Below, one piece after another: positions 28,527-36,291 of a DNA stretch of 60,325 nt (the stretch's first letter is position 1; each line of letters starts with the position of its first letter). Position numbers and translations under genes: made by a program. Source of the DNA: Desulfovibrio sp. DV (GTDB taxonomy: Bacteria; Desulfobacterota; Desulfovibrionia; Desulfovibrionales; Desulfovibrionaceae); contig NZ_MLBG01000014.1 of assembly GCF_001936595.1 (NCBI RefSeq), forward strand, positions 1 to 60,325. The letters run 5' to 3'. Under the pieces are notes generated by a model. That model was not told where the DNA came from. It saw only the letters and a program-made list of their open reading frames with translations, and ran no database searches.

Positions 28527-28549
28527 GAAGAATAATGGGAGGAAGGGTA

Positions 28550-29134
28550 ATGAAACGGTTGTTATTGCTGAGTATATCTTGCCTGCTACTGTTGGCTTCG
28601 TCTTTGCACGCGAGCATGATCACGGAGGATGAATCCACATTCGGTGACACTTTGGGCGATGCTTTCGTCATTAATACAGGCGATTTCTATTATGATTCTG
28701 ATTTTACAAAAGAGACTTCTACGACCTGGGATACAGATATCCAAGGTAGTTACAGCGGGCGCAACTTTGATTATTTCCAGTTAGCCATAACCAGGGACAC
28801 AAACGCATATTTTTCGCTCTCCAATAGTTCCCTGACTACGGCTCTCTGGAGAATGAAGTCTGATGGATCGTGGGAGAAGATCAACACCTACGGATTAAGC
28901 TTTGGATCGATGCTATCTACAGGCACGTATGTTCTTGGTATCGCCGGAAGCGGAGCCGGTGCGAACAATTCCGGGTTTAGCGGCGGCAGCAATAGCGGCG
29001 GGGCCTACAACCTCAACATCTCCCTGTCGCCTGTCGCCACCCCCGAGCCCTCGGCCTTCCTGCTGACGGGCCTGGGCCTGATCGGACTGTTCGGTGCCCG
29101 CAAGAAGTTCTCACGCAACCAGAAAGCCGCCTAA
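28550..29134 (+). CDS. PEP-CTERM sorting-signal protein (exosortase A substrate)
   Basis: This is a 194-residue exported protein. The signal peptide is MKRLLLLSISCLLLLASSLHA. The middle is Ser/Thr/Asn/Gly-rich (GSGAGANNSGFSGGSNSGG), as is common in glycosylated PEP-CTERM proteins. The C-terminal sorting signal has TPEPSAFLLTGLGLIG followed by a short helix and a basic tail, ARKKFSRNQK. Start 28550 has GGGAGGAAGGG upstream and is preferred to GTG-region starts. It is the only PEP-CTERM substrate seen in the window, transcribed away from the exosortase operon. The mature domain has no recognised function; a pre-peptidase C-terminal-like beta fold is possible. Confidence 0.92.
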   Translation: MKRLLLLSISCLLLLASSLHASMITEDESTFGDTLGDAFVINTGDFYYDSDFTKETSTTWDTDIQGSYSGRNFDYFQLAITRDTNAYFSLSNSSLTTALWRMKSDGSWEKINTYGLSFGSMLSTGTYVLGIAGSGAGANNSGFSGGSNSGGAYNLNISLSPVATPEPSAFLLTGLGLIGLFGARKKFSRNQKAA

Positions 29135-29150
29135 TCGACTCGATTCGAAA

Positions 29151-29184
29151 CCGCCCCGCGCTGCCGCGCGGGGCGGTTTTGTTT
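29151..29184 (+). terminator. Rho-independent terminator of the PEP-CTERM gene
   Basis: A perfect 10-bp GC stem (CCGCCCCGCG and CGCGGGGCGG) with a six-base loop is followed by TTTTGTTT, 16 bases after the stop codon. Confidence 0.92.
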
Positions 29185-29260
29185 GGGGCCGACTGTAAGG
29201 TCTTCCGACAAGCGTGTCGGCAAAGTTTACATGAATCGACTGGACGGGAAGGTGATGCAG

Positions 29261-30238
29261 ATGCCTAGTGCGACGCGCCCCCTGAAACGCTGTCTGGTGA
29301 CCGGTTGCGCCGGAAACGTCGGCTCGAAGCTGACCCAGACCCTGTTGGACATGGGCCATGCCGTGGTCGGGGTGGATAGCTTCTTTTCCGGCCTGCCGGC
29401 AAACATGGAACCCTTCAAGGACCACGCCTTGTTTCGTTTCGAACGGCGTTCGATCACCGAACCGGAACTCATCGCCTCCCTCGGGGCCGTAAGCGGAAGG
29501 TTTGCGTGCGTGTTTCACTTGGCGGCCATCGTCAGCGTGCCCTGGTCCATGGAGCACCCCGAAGAGACCATGGCCGTCAATTGGGACGCAACCCGGGCCC
29601 TGCACCGGGAAGCCAGGGAACTTGGCATCCCCGCCTTTGTCTTTGCCGGTTCGGCCGCTGAATATGGCCGGCCTATTGCCGGGGCGGTGCAGGAGGATCA
29701 GGCCAGCGACCCCCAAAGTCCTTACGGCTGGTCAAAATATGTGTCCTCGCGGCATATCGAGGAATCGGGGTATGGCTGCTCCCTGCGCTTTTTCAATCTC
29801 TACGGACCGGCCCGCGGCAAGCCCGGCCCCTACGACGGGGTCGTGCGCCGATTCATGGCCCTGGCCTTGGACAACGCTCCTTTGACCATCCATGGGCAGG
29901 GACAACAGACCCGGGACTTTGTCTACGTCCACGACGCGGTGAAAGCCGTCGTGACGGCTTCGGGCCTGGGCAACGGCGGCGTGGGCCTGCAAGGGGTCTA
30001 TAATGTCGGTACGGGGAGCTCTACGACCATCCGGGGGCTGGCTGACTTGACCATCGCCCTGAGTGGGGCTGATTGCGGCGTATGTCTGCAACCCAAGCGC
30101 GACGGTGATATCGAGCATTCCCTGGCCAATACGGACAAGTTTCATGCCGCGACGGGATTTCGCCCGTCCACACCCCTGTCCCAGGGACTCGGCCAGACGC
30201 TTGACTGGTTTCGCCAGCACCGCAGCGAAATCGCCTAG
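29261..30238 (+). CDS. NAD-dependent epimerase/dehydratase (extended SDR, UDP-sugar 4-epimerase-like)
   Basis: This is a 325-residue Rossmann-fold protein. The N-terminal NAD motif is VTGCAGNVGS, the active-site Ser region is FAGSAAEYG, and the catalytic YxxxK is PYGWSKY. The later VYVHDAVKAV and NVGTGSSTTIRGL segments are typical of nucleotide-sugar epimerases of the GalE/WbpP group. It probably supplies a sugar nucleotide for the exopolysaccharide. ATG 29261 has GGGAAGG eight bases upstream; the earlier in-frame start at 29183 would overlap the terminator. It is a single gene on the plus strand. Confidence 0.87.
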   Translation: MPSATRPLKRCLVTGCAGNVGSKLTQTLLDMGHAVVGVDSFFSGLPANMEPFKDHALFRFERRSITEPELIASLGAVSGRFACVFHLAAIVSVPWSMEHPEETMAVNWDATRALHREARELGIPAFVFAGSAAEYGRPIAGAVQEDQASDPQSPYGWSKYVSSRHIEESGYGCSLRFFNLYGPARGKPGPYDGVVRRFMALALDNAPLTIHGQGQQTRDFVYVHDAVKAVVTASGLGNGGVGLQGVYNVGTGSSTTIRGLADLTIALSGADCGVCLQPKRDGDIEHSLANTDKFHAATGFRPSTPLSQGLGQTLDWFRQHRSEIA

Positions 30239-30284
30239 CCTCGCGTCTCTATGCAAATTATTGGCATCTGTTACGAGTAACGTC

Positions 30285-30330
30285 GTATTTCAGTCTATTG
30301 CCTTGCTTGTTGCATACACGAATTGCGTGG
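30285..30330 (+). repeat. Intergenic repeat-like element, copy A
   Basis: It aligns with 48748-48794 at 37 of 47 columns with one gap, sharing GTATTTCA, ATTG, CTTGCTTGT and TGCGT blocks in the same order. Both copies are in intergenic DNA next to a CTTAA-type hairpin. Confidence 0.4.
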
Positions 30331-30468
30331 AGTCGATAGGAGGCAAGGTTGGATGAGAGAGCGTCGTCTTTGCGCTCTGGGCGAGGTGGGCGGAAGGCGC
30401 GGCGCGTTTGGGGGGGGGATTCGCCTCGGCGTTCCGGGTGGGCGGTGGCGCGGGCCAAATCTCGCGTC

Positions 30469-30497
30469 CTTAACGAAATACATCCGTATTTGTTAAG
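30469..30497. repeat. CTTAA-type inverted repeat, locus A
   Basis: CTTAACGAAATAC and GTATTTGTTAAG pair as a 12-bp stem with one bulged G around an ATCC loop. It has the same outer and inner bases and loop length as the perfect hairpin at 48710-48737. Confidence 0.5.
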
Positions 30498-30559
30498 AGA
30501 ATAAGGTGTTAAAGGTTATTGTTCACTTTAGTGTTGAGCCGTTTTGAGTGAACGCCAGG

Positions 30560-31229
30560 CTAGAGACGCCACTCCTCCAGGTCGAGCAGGCCGAGACGAG
30601 CGGCGCAGCGAACGATGTCGACGGTGTTGGCCAGACCGAGTTTCCGCATGATGTTGGCCCGGTGGTTGTCGACGGTTTTGGGGCTGATGTAGAGGCGTTC
30701 GGCAATGGCCCGGGCGGACAGCCCTTCGGCGAGCAGACGCATGATCTCCTGTTCCCGCTGGCTCAGTGTGCCATATTTGGCGTCGACCATGCTCTGGTTA
30801 TGCTCGGCCTCGAGCAGTTTTTTCAAAACGTCCTGGGACATGGACGGATCGAGGTAGAATTCCCCGGCCAGGGCGCTCCGAATGCCTTCCACCAGGTTTT
30901 CGAGGGCGGATTCCTTGGTCACGTAACCGATGGCCCCGGCCTGAAAGGCCCGAACGACGTGTTCGGACTTGTGGTGCATGCTGACCATGAGCACGGGAAG
31001 GCGAGGGGCTTTTTTTGCGCAGTTCCGGCAGCAAGGCCAGTCCGCTCTTGTCAGGCAGGGAAATGTCGAGGATGACCAGGTCCGGTAAGACGGTCGCAAC
31101 CAGTTGCAAGGCCTCGGCCGCTGTGCCTGCCTCGGCCGCAACCGACAGGTCCGGGGCATGCTGGATGAGGTGCTTGAGGCCCTCCCGGAACAAGGGGTGG
31201 TCGTCAACGAGAAGTATGCGCCACGTCAT
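30560..31229 (-). pseudogene. LuxR/NarL-type response regulator, frameshifted at an A7 run
   Basis: The receiver domain starts at 31229 (MTWRILLVDDHPLFREGL) with the phospho-Asp in LVILDISLPDKSG, then runs out of frame after LPELRKK. The rest of the receiver (APRLPVLMVSMHHKSEHVV) and the LuxR helix-turn-helix domain (LSQREQEIMRLLAEG through SPKTVDNHRANIMRKL) continue in another frame to 30560. The breakpoint is the seven-base A run of the coding strand (plus-strand T run 31010-31016); six bases would restore a normal regulator of about 222 residues. A real mutation, phase variation or a sequencing indel cannot be told apart here. The start overlaps the kinase gene by 26 bases. Confidence 0.8.
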
Positions 31230-31974
31230 TGCAGTTGCCCCCCCCTCCGTACGGTATCTTTACCACCATGCTGGTCCCTGTCCCCGGGGTCGAATTGACG
31301 CGGACTTCTCCTCCCAGCAGTTTCGCCCTCTGGCGCATGCCCCACAACCCCAGTCCCTTTTCGCTTTTGGAAGCCGCCAGCATGCGTGCCACCTCAAAGC
31401 CCCTGCCGTTGTCCGCGACGTGCAGGATGACGTTGGGGTGGGAGGCGACGAGCCGGACCATGACCCTGGTGGCCATGGCATGCTTCTCGACGTTGCGCAG
31501 GGCTTCCTGGGCCAGGCGGTAGAGGTTGGTTTCGACCTCGAAACCCAGATGGATCCTGTCCAGACCGGCCGAGAGATAGTCTGTCTCGAAGCCGCATCGT
31601 TCCGTGTAATCGGTGCACAGCGCCGAGAGCGCCAGTGGCAGGCCCAACTGATCCAGGTCTGGAGGGCGCAGGGCATAGGTCATGTCCCTTACCGAGCGTA
31701 TGGCCTTGTGCATGGCCCCGGTGAGATCCTCGCGCAAGGCGGCGATGCCTTGCCGGTCGGCAATATCCGGGTGCTGCAGGAACATCATGTTCAGTTCGAG
31801 CTTGACCGTCAAAAGGGCCTGCCCCACGACATCATGCAAGTCCTTGGCGATGCGTTGCCGTTCGACCTCATGAATGTGCAGGAGGTCGCGGTTGAAAAGG
31901 ATGCATTGCTCGAGGTCCGTCATGGGCGAGTCGCCATCCTGGCGTTCGGGAGGCGCGGAGTGGTCGTCGGTCAT
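31204..31974 (-). CDS. Cytoplasmic NarX/DegS-type sensor histidine kinase
   Basis: This 256-residue protein has a HisKA_3 dimerisation domain with the phospho-acceptor His in ERQRIAKDLHDVVGQALL. An ATPase domain follows, with LYRLAQEALRNVEKHA (N box), VADNGRGFEV (G1) and GLGLWGMRQRAKLLGG (G2). No transmembrane or sensor domain is present; about 30 residues precede the dimerisation helix, so it may respond to a cytoplasmic partner. The 3' end overlaps the response-regulator gene, which indicates one operon and a cognate pair. A second Met at 31923 is an alternative start. Confidence 0.88.
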   Translation of the reverse strand: MTDDHSAPPERQDGDSPMTDLEQCILFNRDLLHIHEVERQRIAKDLHDVVGQALLTVKLELNMMFLQHPDIADRQGIAALREDLTGAMHKAIRSVRDMTYALRPPDLDQLGLPLALSALCTDYTERCGFETDYLSAGLDRIHLGFEVETNLYRLAQEALRNVEKHAMATRVMVRLVASHPNVILHVADNGRGFEVARMLAASKSEKGLGLWGMRQRAKLLGGEVRVNSTPGTGTSMVVKIPYGGGGNCNDVAHTSR

Positions 31975-32821
31975 GTGCGTGCCTGACTGCGTAGAGGTTG
32001 CCCAATATTTTTGCAGGTCCGGTTCTTGTCGTATCTGTTCCGTGCTCCATGGGTCCGCAAGGATCGGGCGGGATATAATGAAGCGGAAGTTGCGCTTGGT
32101 TGGCCGTGGAAGGCATGTTTGATTTGTAAAAATTGATATACTCAGGATTCATGGCGGGCATTATTGCCTTTTTACTCAGTATCCAGTTTTTGATGCTGCT
32201 TTGAATTCGTTTTTAAATATCGATTGCTATCGAAAGAGGGGAGCGGTGGCAAATCTCTTTTGTATTGGTGTCGGGAGTCTTGCATATTCTGATTGTTTTG
32301 TATAGGCCAAAGTAGTGTACGCTGGATTTTTTTGATGTCAATGGGTAATTAATGTTCTATATATGAATGATATAATTCGAATCGACTGGACTGGTCGAGT
32401 AGAGACAGTATGCGAACGCCAGGGGCAATAATGAATCTGATCGCCCAAGGACGTGCGAATGCTATTTGGTTGGTATGAAAAGAGGCTGTGAACAGGAGCC
32501 TTTGGCGCTACCGGTCAGTGAACTTGAAAATTGAGAGGGGTGCAGCTTTTTCTGCTCATGTGGATGTGGTCGAAAGAACTGCGGTTGGGCGCAGTGGCTT
32601 TCCCGTCTTCGGGAAGGTGCTGGCGAGTGCCTGTCTGGCCGTGGCATGCTGGAAGATGCCGGCGGTGTGGCTGCATCTGGCGCTGGTCGGGGACTGCGGT
32701 TTGGCCGTACGTTTTTTGTTGGTGCGGGACTATCCGGGGACAGGTCGACGCTCTGGCGTCGCTTCGGTGGTCATACACGCCGTGCCGGCTTTCTGTGACT
32801 GGGGCTGGCGAAACCTGTCGG
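31975..32821. other. Long gene-poor region upstream of the two-component genes
   Basis: About 850 bases lie between the kinase start and the stand-alone receiver gene. Bases 32120-32480 are much more AT-rich than the surroundings and carry no convincing coding frame. Short open frames between 32480 and 32830 have Cys/Trp/Arg-rich, non-protein-like composition. The region should hold the kinase promoter, but no clear -35/-10 pair was identified. A small RNA is possible but not supported by a visible terminator. Confidence 0.5.
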
Positions 32822-33304
32822 TCATTTCTTGAATGGCATTGTACCTGGTTTGATGTGGCGGCTTGCCAACGTTGTGGAGGGGTTCGCGTGCTTTTCGCCG
32901 CCATGGCCTTGTTGCGGAAGTTGTTCAGGCTGGCAGATGCAGCCGGCCTTGATGAGTTCGGACAGCACCGCTTCCGCGGTTATGGGCTTGGGAACAAAGC
33001 CGGATACGCCGTGCTTCAAAAGTTCAGACGGCATGTTGCCAAGGTTGCCACTGACCATGAGTAACAGCAATGTTTCTGAATTGCTGTTGTAACGCAGTCT
33101 CTTGATTGTATTTTGTGTGTTTATAAAGAGCGGCCGTGTGGAAATGTTGCCGTCAATGAGAATGATTGAAAAAGGAATGTCCTGAGACATTTTTATGGCA
33201 TCTGCGGAATTGTAGACTGAATGAACACGATAGCCCAGCTTTTTCATTTCGCGTGTCGCATAATAATTATTGAACATGTTGTCTTCAAGTATCAATGCTT
33301 CCAT
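32822..33304 (-). CDS. Stand-alone response-regulator receiver protein
   Basis: The protein has 160 residues. Residues 1-125 form a CheY-like receiver: acidic pocket LILEDN, phospho-Asp in IILIDGNI, the conserved Ser/Thr position in LLMVSGN and Lys in VPKPIT. The roughly 35-residue tail is Gln/Gly/His-rich without a recognised output domain. ATG 33304 is preceded by GGGAA; upstream in-frame codons are unconvincing. It may act by protein contact, like CheY or Spo0F. Base composition is more AT-rich than neighbouring genes. Confidence 0.72.
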   Translation of the reverse strand: MEALILEDNMFNNYYATREMKKLGYRVHSVYNSADAIKMSQDIPFSIILIDGNISTRPLFINTQNTIKRLRYNSNSETLLLLMVSGNLGNMPSELLKHGVSGFVPKPITAEAVLSELIKAGCICQPEQLPQQGHGGEKHANPSTTLASRHIKPGTMPFKK

Positions 33305-33642
33305 CGTATTCCCATGGCGCCCGAGAGGTGCCACCCTCACGTGATGTCATCGAGAGGCAATATTGCCATTGTCGATGATGCCCAGCATTTTGCTTGAAAT
33401 GCGGCCATGAGGCGATAGGGAAAAACCATATTGGCAGTGGGGAATTCTCCTATTGAGCGGGCTGGGGGCCAATCACCGTGAGTTGGGGTGCGGGCGGGGG
33501 ATTCCAACCGGTATGACGGTATTATCAGGGCTTGGCCCGTGGAACCAAAACCGGGGGGGACGCCGTACACTCTCCGTCGTGTTGGTCGCGTGGTCGGATT
33601 GGACTGCGCCTGGGGAGGAGCGCCGCCTGCGGCGATTCCCGG
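33305..33642. other. Intergenic region upstream of the receiver gene
   Basis: These 338 bases carry no supported gene. They include a perfect 12-bp palindrome, GGCAATATTGCC, at 33356-33367, about 50 bases upstream of the receiver gene start and so a plausible operator. A CGCCGC-CT-GCGGCG hairpin lies near 33620, just past the metallophosphoesterase stop, and may act as its terminator, though no T run follows. Confidence 0.45.
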
Positions 33643-34656
33643 CTAGAGGCCGCGCAGCGGGATGGTCCGGTCGTCCTGGGTGAGCCAGCGCCCGGTCCGG
33701 TGGTCCCATGTCCGCACCACGATCTTGTCGTCGCACAGATAGAGGTTGTTGCTCCAGACCGTAGGCCGATTCATGTCCGCAGTGTGCACGTTGAGCACCC
33801 GGCCCAGGTACCAGTTGCGCGGCGCGTTAAAGTTCGGGTTCGTGGGCGGGGTATGGGTGTGGCCGCTCACCCAAAGGAGCACCTGGGGATTTGCCTCCAG
33901 AATGGACCGGATGCGGTCCACCGGTTGGGCCACGTAGTTCGGCCTGTCGGCGTGCCTGTTGTAGTGGTCCAGAGTGCCGGACAAGGGGGCGTGGAAAAAG
34001 ACCAGGGTGGGCCGCGTACGGTTGGCCTGCAGGGTTTTCGTCAGCCAGGAGAGCTGGGCCGGGGACATTTCGGTCAGGAACTCGCCGTCCGTTTCATCCG
34101 GGGAGCAGAACACAAGCAGGTACTTGCCCATGTCTTTGGTGAAGGAGAGATCCTTCTGGCCAAATGTCTCCTGGTAGCGGGCGAGCTTGTTTCGCCTGAG
34201 GCCGGGCGAGGCCCGGCGCAGGCGGCCGTCTGGATCGGACGCATCTTCGTACATGAATTCATGGTTGCCGGCCACCAGGGCCTGGGGTTTGTGGATGGCT
34301 TCCACAAATTTCCGGGCTACAGCGTACTCTTCGGGGCTGCCGGAGCGGTGGACGATGTCGCCCACCACGGCCACGAGTTCAACATCCGGCCAGGAATTGA
34401 TGTCGCGCACGGCAGCGAGCTTTTGGTCGGGCGGGGTGGGGCGTCCTGTGGCATCCGGCTGTGGAGGGGCTGCATAATGGGGGTCGGCCAGAACGACCAG
34501 ACGTCGGCAGGAAGGCACAGGAGGGCCGGCCCAGACGAAGGGGGCCACGGCCAGGGCCAGAATGGTCCCCAGGGCGGCGCGGCGGGTGATTGGTGCCGCA
34601 TGTGTGCCGATCCTGGGTTCGGTACTGCGGTGTGGGCCGGCGCCAGCGTCGTTCAT
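33643..34656 (-). CDS. Tat-exported metallophosphoesterase (calcineurin-like)
   Basis: This protein of about 337 residues has a twin-arginine signal (ITRRAALGTILALAVAPFVW, cleavage near WAG), so it is probably folded and exported to the periplasm. Dinuclear-metal motifs of the calcineurin-like family are ADPHY, VVGDIVH, GNHEFMY, FFHAPL and SGHTHT. The ATG at 34656 has GGGGAA upstream at good spacing. An earlier ATG at 34671 forms a TGATG overlap with the preceding small gene, so translational coupling from there is also possible. The substrate is unknown. Confidence 0.85.
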   Translation of the reverse strand: MNDAGAGPHRSTEPRIGTHAAPITRRAALGTILALAVAPFVWAGPPVPSCRRLVVLADPHYAAPPQPDATGRPTPPDQKLAAVRDINSWPDVELVAVVGDIVHRSGSPEEYAVARKFVEAIHKPQALVAGNHEFMYEDASDPDGRLRRASPGLRRNKLARYQETFGQKDLSFTKDMGKYLLVFCSPDETDGEFLTEMSPAQLSWLTKTLQANRTRPTLVFFHAPLSGTLDHYNRHADRPNYVAQPVDRIRSILEANPQVLLWVSGHTHTPPTNPNFNAPRNWYLGRVLNVHTADMNRPTVWSNNLYLCDDKIVVRTWDHRTGRWLTQDDRTIPLRGL

Positions 34657-34670
34657 GTTCAAATTCCCCA

Positions 34671-34925
34671 TCAAAGAGCAGCCATTAACCGGAGATGGGT
34701 TACATCCGTTGGCTGTTGGTCCACTTGGCCAAGGCCCGTGGTGTTGAAGGCCTGATCCGTTGTATCACGCGAAGCATCCATAACGGTAACGCGCAGGGCC
34801 GAGGCATCCTGTTGGCAAGGGCAGGCAACAAGATGCCGAGCATCAAGGGCCAAGCGAGGAGACGATGCGCGGGTGTTGGCGGGGATGACACGATATGCCG
34901 TAAACCACGTCAACGCTTCGAGCAT
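34671..34925 (-). CDS. Small hypothetical protein overlapping the metallophosphoesterase
   Basis: This 84-residue open frame starts at an ATG preceded by a strong TTTTGGAGGGAAACC ribosome site and ends in a TGATG overlap with a possible start of the metallophosphoesterase. The sequence (MLEALTWFTAYRVI at the N-terminus) matches nothing I recognise and has no signal peptide or clear membrane segment. Signals for translation are better than protein-like composition, so it may be a leader ORF. Confidence 0.4.
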   Translation of the reverse strand: MLEALTWFTAYRVIPANTRASSPRLALDARHLVACPCQQDASALRVTVMDASRDTTDQAFNTTGLGQVDQQPTDVTHLRLMAAL

Positions 34926-35499
34926 GGTTTCCCTCCAAAAGAACAGATATTTTCCCAATATGTTGAACTCGGACAAGCCTGTCAATGCGCTGCCGCCTGT
35001 GCCCGACTATTGACTGACCCTTTGGGGGCAACATAACATCCGCCTTATCATTTTCACTCGGTGGACAGCCTGGAGCGCGCATCGCTACTGGAAATGGGTG
35101 GTACCAGTATTTATGGATATGTAGAATTGATTGGAAACACCAAGGGGAGGAAAGACTGGTTGTCCTGTGATCTGTTCTTGTTTGCATTTCCTTGATATTT
35201 ATTAGGGAGGTTGTACCTGCCGCATGAGCCGACAGGTTTTCTCGACGCTCCTGAGGCGGCCAGAATTGTTGTTGCAGCCAGACGCGCGCGAAATATCTGC
35301 TGGAGCCCAAGAGGGCCGTAATGACGGGCATGAACGCATCTTGCCCGCACTGATTCATGCTCCGGCCCTTGCATCATCCCTGCTGCGCTTCTTTCTTGTT
35401 ACGCGGTCGCCTGCCCCAGGTTCCCGTTGACCCGTTCACGGCCTTCGGATATCAATTAATACTCGTTTTTATCATACTTTTTCCGGGCTGGAGGCTTTC
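34926..35499. other. Intergenic region upstream of the CO dehydrogenase operon
   Basis: This is 574 bases without a confident gene. A 68-codon frame at 35224-35430 follows GGGAGG at too long a spacing and is not convincing. A sigma70-like promoter for cooC occupies 35427-35455. No CooA-type TGTC-rich palindrome was found. Confidence 0.5.
35427..35455 (+). promoter_or_regulatory. Sigma70-like promoter for the coo operon
   Basis: TTGACC and TATCAA are separated by exactly 17 bases, 45 bases before the cooC GTG. The -10 box has two mismatches to consensus. Confidence 0.4.
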
Positions 35500-36288
35500 G
35501 TGAAGCTGGCCGTAGCTGGAAAAGGCGGCGTGGGAAAGACGACGCTCGCCGCCTGGATAGGCGATTACCTGGCCCGCTGCGGCCGGGAAACCTGGCTGGT
35601 CGACGCGGACACGGCCCTCTCGCTCGGTTCGGCTCTTGGCTTGCCGCCCGAGAGCATTCCGCCTCCCCTCGTTCTGGACGAAAGCCTCATCCGGGAACGG
35701 GTCGGCAATGGGTTTATCAACCTGAGCCCTGAGGTGTCCGATCTTCCGGAACGCCTGCGGGTGTGCCTCGGAAACCTCAATCTTCTGGTGATGGGCTCGG
35801 TGGCAGGAGCCGGCGGCGGGTGCGCCTGCGAAGCCAATGCCTTGCTCAAGGCGCTTCTGGTCCATCTGCTTTTGGAACGAAGCCAATGCCTCATCGTCGA
35901 CCTCGAAGCCGGCGTCGAACATCTGGGGCGGGGCACCGTGGCCGCTGTGGACGGTCTGATTATCGTTGCCGAGCCGAGTTGGCGAAGCCTTGCTGTGGCC
36001 GCCCAGATCGCCGGCATGGCGGCCGACCTGGGTCTGGTCCGTCAGGCCCTGGTCCTCAACCGGGCTCCGGAAGGGACGCTTCTGCCCGACATCCCCGGCC
36101 TTCCTCCCCTGGCAACGTCCATTCCGCTTCTCTCGAGCTTGTCTGAACGCCAACTCGCCTCTCCTTGTGTGTTGCACCTGTCCCAGCGCGACATCGTCGA
36201 CCGGGGCTGTCGCGCCATCCTGAACGCCATGACCGACCAGGCGGCATCCGACGGGTGGTGCGCGCCTCAATCCCAACCGCTGAGGTGA
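35500..36288 (+). CDS. cooC: CooC: ATP-dependent nickel-insertion protein for CO dehydrogenase
   Basis: This 262-residue MinD/SIMIBI-type NTPase has the deviant P-loop GKGGVGKTTLA at residue 8, the Walker A' region LVDADTALSLGSALG, and the nickel-binding CxC pair in GCACEANALLK. CooC delivers nickel to the C-cluster of CooS. It starts at GTG with GGAGG upstream. It is the first gene of the operon and lies 3 bases before the FAD oxidoreductase. Confidence 0.9.
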   Translation: MKLAVAGKGGVGKTTLAAWIGDYLARCGRETWLVDADTALSLGSALGLPPESIPPPLVLDESLIRERVGNGFINLSPEVSDLPERLRVCLGNLNLLVMGSVAGAGGGCACEANALLKALLVHLLLERSQCLIVDLEAGVEHLGRGTVAAVDGLIIVAEPSWRSLAVAAQIAGMAADLGLVRQALVLNRAPEGTLLPDIPGLPPLATSIPLLSSLSERQLASPCVLHLSQRDIVDRGCRAILNAMTDQAASDGWCAPQSQPLR

Positions 36289-36291
36289 CCC

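Larger units (their letters stand above)
28149..28549. promoter_or_regulatory. Divergent control region between xrtA and the PEP-CTERM gene
   Basis: No credible gene is present in these 401 bases. The plus strand has a sigma54-like promoter at 28243-28257. A GGGATCCC palindrome lies near 28300. A TAGGGA-TTT-TCCCTA inverted repeat occupies 28316-28330, and a perfect 14-bp palindrome occupies 28513-28526, close to the start codon. The operon promoter for xrtA should lie in the first 100 bases but no clear -35/-10 pair is seen. Confidence 0.5.
30239..30559. other. Intergenic region with hairpins and a repeat-like element
   Basis: No gene is supported in these 321 bases. Contents are a short GTTAC-GA-GTAAC repeat (30270-30281), a 46-base element resembling one at 48748-48794, a G9 run (30410-30418), an imperfect 12-bp hairpin (30469-30497), and GTTCACT/AGTGAAC arms (30521-30553) just beyond the response-regulator stop, possibly a weak terminator on the minus strand. 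Confidence 0.6.

Noticed and set aside
31010-31016. Programmed -1 frameshifting in the response regulator
   Set aside because: A -1 shift at this A7 run enters the third frame, not the frame of the DNA-binding domain; a one-base deletion is needed.
32488-33064. Plus-strand open frames in the gene-poor region
   Set aside because: Cys/Trp/Arg-rich composition, overlap with the minus-strand receiver gene, and no ribosome site at good spacing.
35224-35430. 68-codon plus-strand frame upstream of cooC
   Set aside because: GGGAGG is 13 bases from the ATG and the product resembles nothing; weak evidence only.
35000-35499. CooA-binding palindrome before the coo operon
   Set aside because: Looked for TGTC-N8-GACA type repeats and found none near the promoter.
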